From NCBI RefSeq assembly GCF_000524195.1, contig NW_020170444.1, positions 161,340 to 225,339 on the forward strand: a DNA stretch of 64,000 bases, in the 5' to 3' direction. Shown one piece after another: positions 62,801 through 64,000 of this stretch. The notes beneath the pieces were generated by a model. That model made no database searches and was not told the DNA's origin. It was given only the letters and a program-made list of their open reading frames with translations. This DNA comes from Echinococcus granulosus. Taxonomy: Eukaryota > Platyhelminthes > Cestoda > Cyclophyllidea > Taeniidae. The position numbers were made by a program, and so were the translations under genes. Every line of letters begins with the position of its first letter. Position 1 is the first letter of the stretch.

Positions 62801-64000
62801 CACCATTTTTCATGACGTTTAACTGATTCGTGCACCTATCATAGCCCTTTAAAAGTATCCCATGTTGCGCTTCTGAGAAAATTTACACTTAGTTAACCGT
62901 ATAATTCTGCTACAACTTCAAATTTTGCACAAAAAGTTGAGTCAAGAACGAATTTTCAGGGAGTACTTATAGTATCATTATGCTTAAGAGATGTATTTTG
63001 CTTTGAAAAACTTATGCTTATCACCAATTTCATTTCAAGCTTAAATAAAAATGATTACAAAATTTACTAAAATAAGCATTTAAAGAGCTTTATTTACTTG
63101 TTTATCGTGCTTAGAAACATTGTCTTTGTTAACCGATGCCTACTAAAGCATAGCCTAAAAGAGATAAAAGTTAATTAGCTGAGGAGGCTGTGAAAGTGTT
63201 TATGATGAAAGTAGGGGAGAAGGCAGCTAGGAATTTGGTCCCAATTAAAAACAACTGCAATATTGTACTTATATGAAACACGTAAAAAATTCTAATGGCA
63301 GGAATGTACGCAGATACTTGGCTCTCAAAACCCTATGCCATGACACAGGTCAGAAATCGAGAGAAAGATAAAATCAGCATAAAGAAGAAGTTTAACACTA
63401 GATCAAACAAGTGGAAAGGGCAATCAATTAAAAAAGGGAGTAGGCAAAAACGAGGAGAATTTTAAATAATCTCCTCATTAGGCGACATTTTTGCATGCTT
63501 TGTAATAAACCCATGTGAACTTTCGTGTTTTGGTCAAGTTCATTTGGCGAATTCAATTTGGAACAAAAGGTAGGCTGTTGCGTGACGTCTCTCTGAAGAC
63601 ATGGCTGCCTTATGAAATATTCTACCAACGGCAAGTCCTACACTATTATGCCACCCTTATATCTAGGTCATCAACCTTTAATCCCCATAAATATTTCATG
63701 TTTTGAAAAAGTTAGTATAACCATGTAATTTATTGGAATTAAACGCATTCCAGTGGATAGTTCGACTGAAGTATTGCCTTGTTAGTAAGTTAAGAAATCC
63801 TTATCCAAAATGTGCCAACAAATAAAGTATAAGTAAGCGATTACGATTCGGCGCAGGTTTTTCCTTCAGTGCCTCTAAGCAAACACCGACTTTCAGTGTG
63901 TGGACCCAGTCTTAAGGGTGGTAAAAATCACTCACACAAAACGCGTGTATTTTCTCCTAAAATGACAAACCCCGCGGGGTTTTCCTCTCTCTCTCTCTCT
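56804..64000. other. Intergenic region, no gene recognised
   Basis: AT-rich sequence with only short unrelated frames (none above 80 codons) and no recognised motif on either strand. It contains two poly-C runs, at 59579-59590 (12 C) and 61127-61139 (13 C), and ends in a CT repeat. No tRNA-like element was seen by eye. Confidence 0.45.
63967..64000. repeat. Palindrome followed by a CT microsatellite at the window edge
   Basis: AAACCCCGCGGGGTTT (63967-63982) is a perfect 16-bp palindrome. It is followed by eight CT units (63985-64000) that continue past the window. Confidence 0.7.

Overview
The window is nuclear DNA of an animal, most likely a parasitic flatworm (tapeworm favoured, fluke possible). 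The support is AT-rich intergenic DNA, genes built from small exons that mix very short introns (30-38 nt) with kilobase introns, a neuropeptide F precursor ending in the flatworm-type GRPRF-Gly, and a small non-coding LTR element of the TRIM kind known from tapeworms. No rRNA or tRNA gene was recognised by eye. All gene models were built by hand from conserved motifs, splice sites and matching intron phases, so exon edges are predictions.

Layout. 0.3-3.3 kb (-): a Nit-Fhit fusion gene whose last exon(s) lie off the left edge. 3.9-4.5 kb (+): a penta-EF-hand calcium-binding protein of the PDCD6/ALG-2 type with two 30-nt introns. 7.9-9.2 kb (-): the splicing regulator Transformer-2. 9.2-21.5 kb: a gene-poor stretch. 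21.6-23.1 kb (+): neuropeptide F, with a 10-nt last exon. 26.4-29.8 kb: a degenerate tandem array with a period near 122 bp. 30.16-30.29 kb (+): an orphan first exon. 30.61-30.71 kb: a 100-N scaffold gap.

31.3-40.1 kb holds a split gene for SepSecS, the enzyme that converts phosphoseryl-tRNA(Sec) to selenocysteinyl-tRNA. Its C-terminal four exons are on + (31.3-36.3 kb) and its N-terminal three exons are on - (38.8-40.1 kb), yet their splice phases and protein order fit exactly. This is either an assembly inversion linked to the gap or a real rearrangement. 41.0-45.2 kb (-): a complete gene for TRMT11, the tRNA guanosine-N2 methyltransferase catalytic subunit. 45.5-46.1 kb (+): a possible small gene divergent from TRMT11. 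46.1-51.9 kb (-): a seven-finger C2H2 zinc-finger protein. 40.39 kb and 55.86-56.80 kb: a solo LTR and a complete short LTR element of the same family. 56.8-64 kb: no gene recognised.

TRMT11 and the SepSecS 5' half are consecutive on one strand and both act on tRNA, but nothing in the sequence shows that they are co-expressed. The other genes are unrelated housekeeping or signalling loci.
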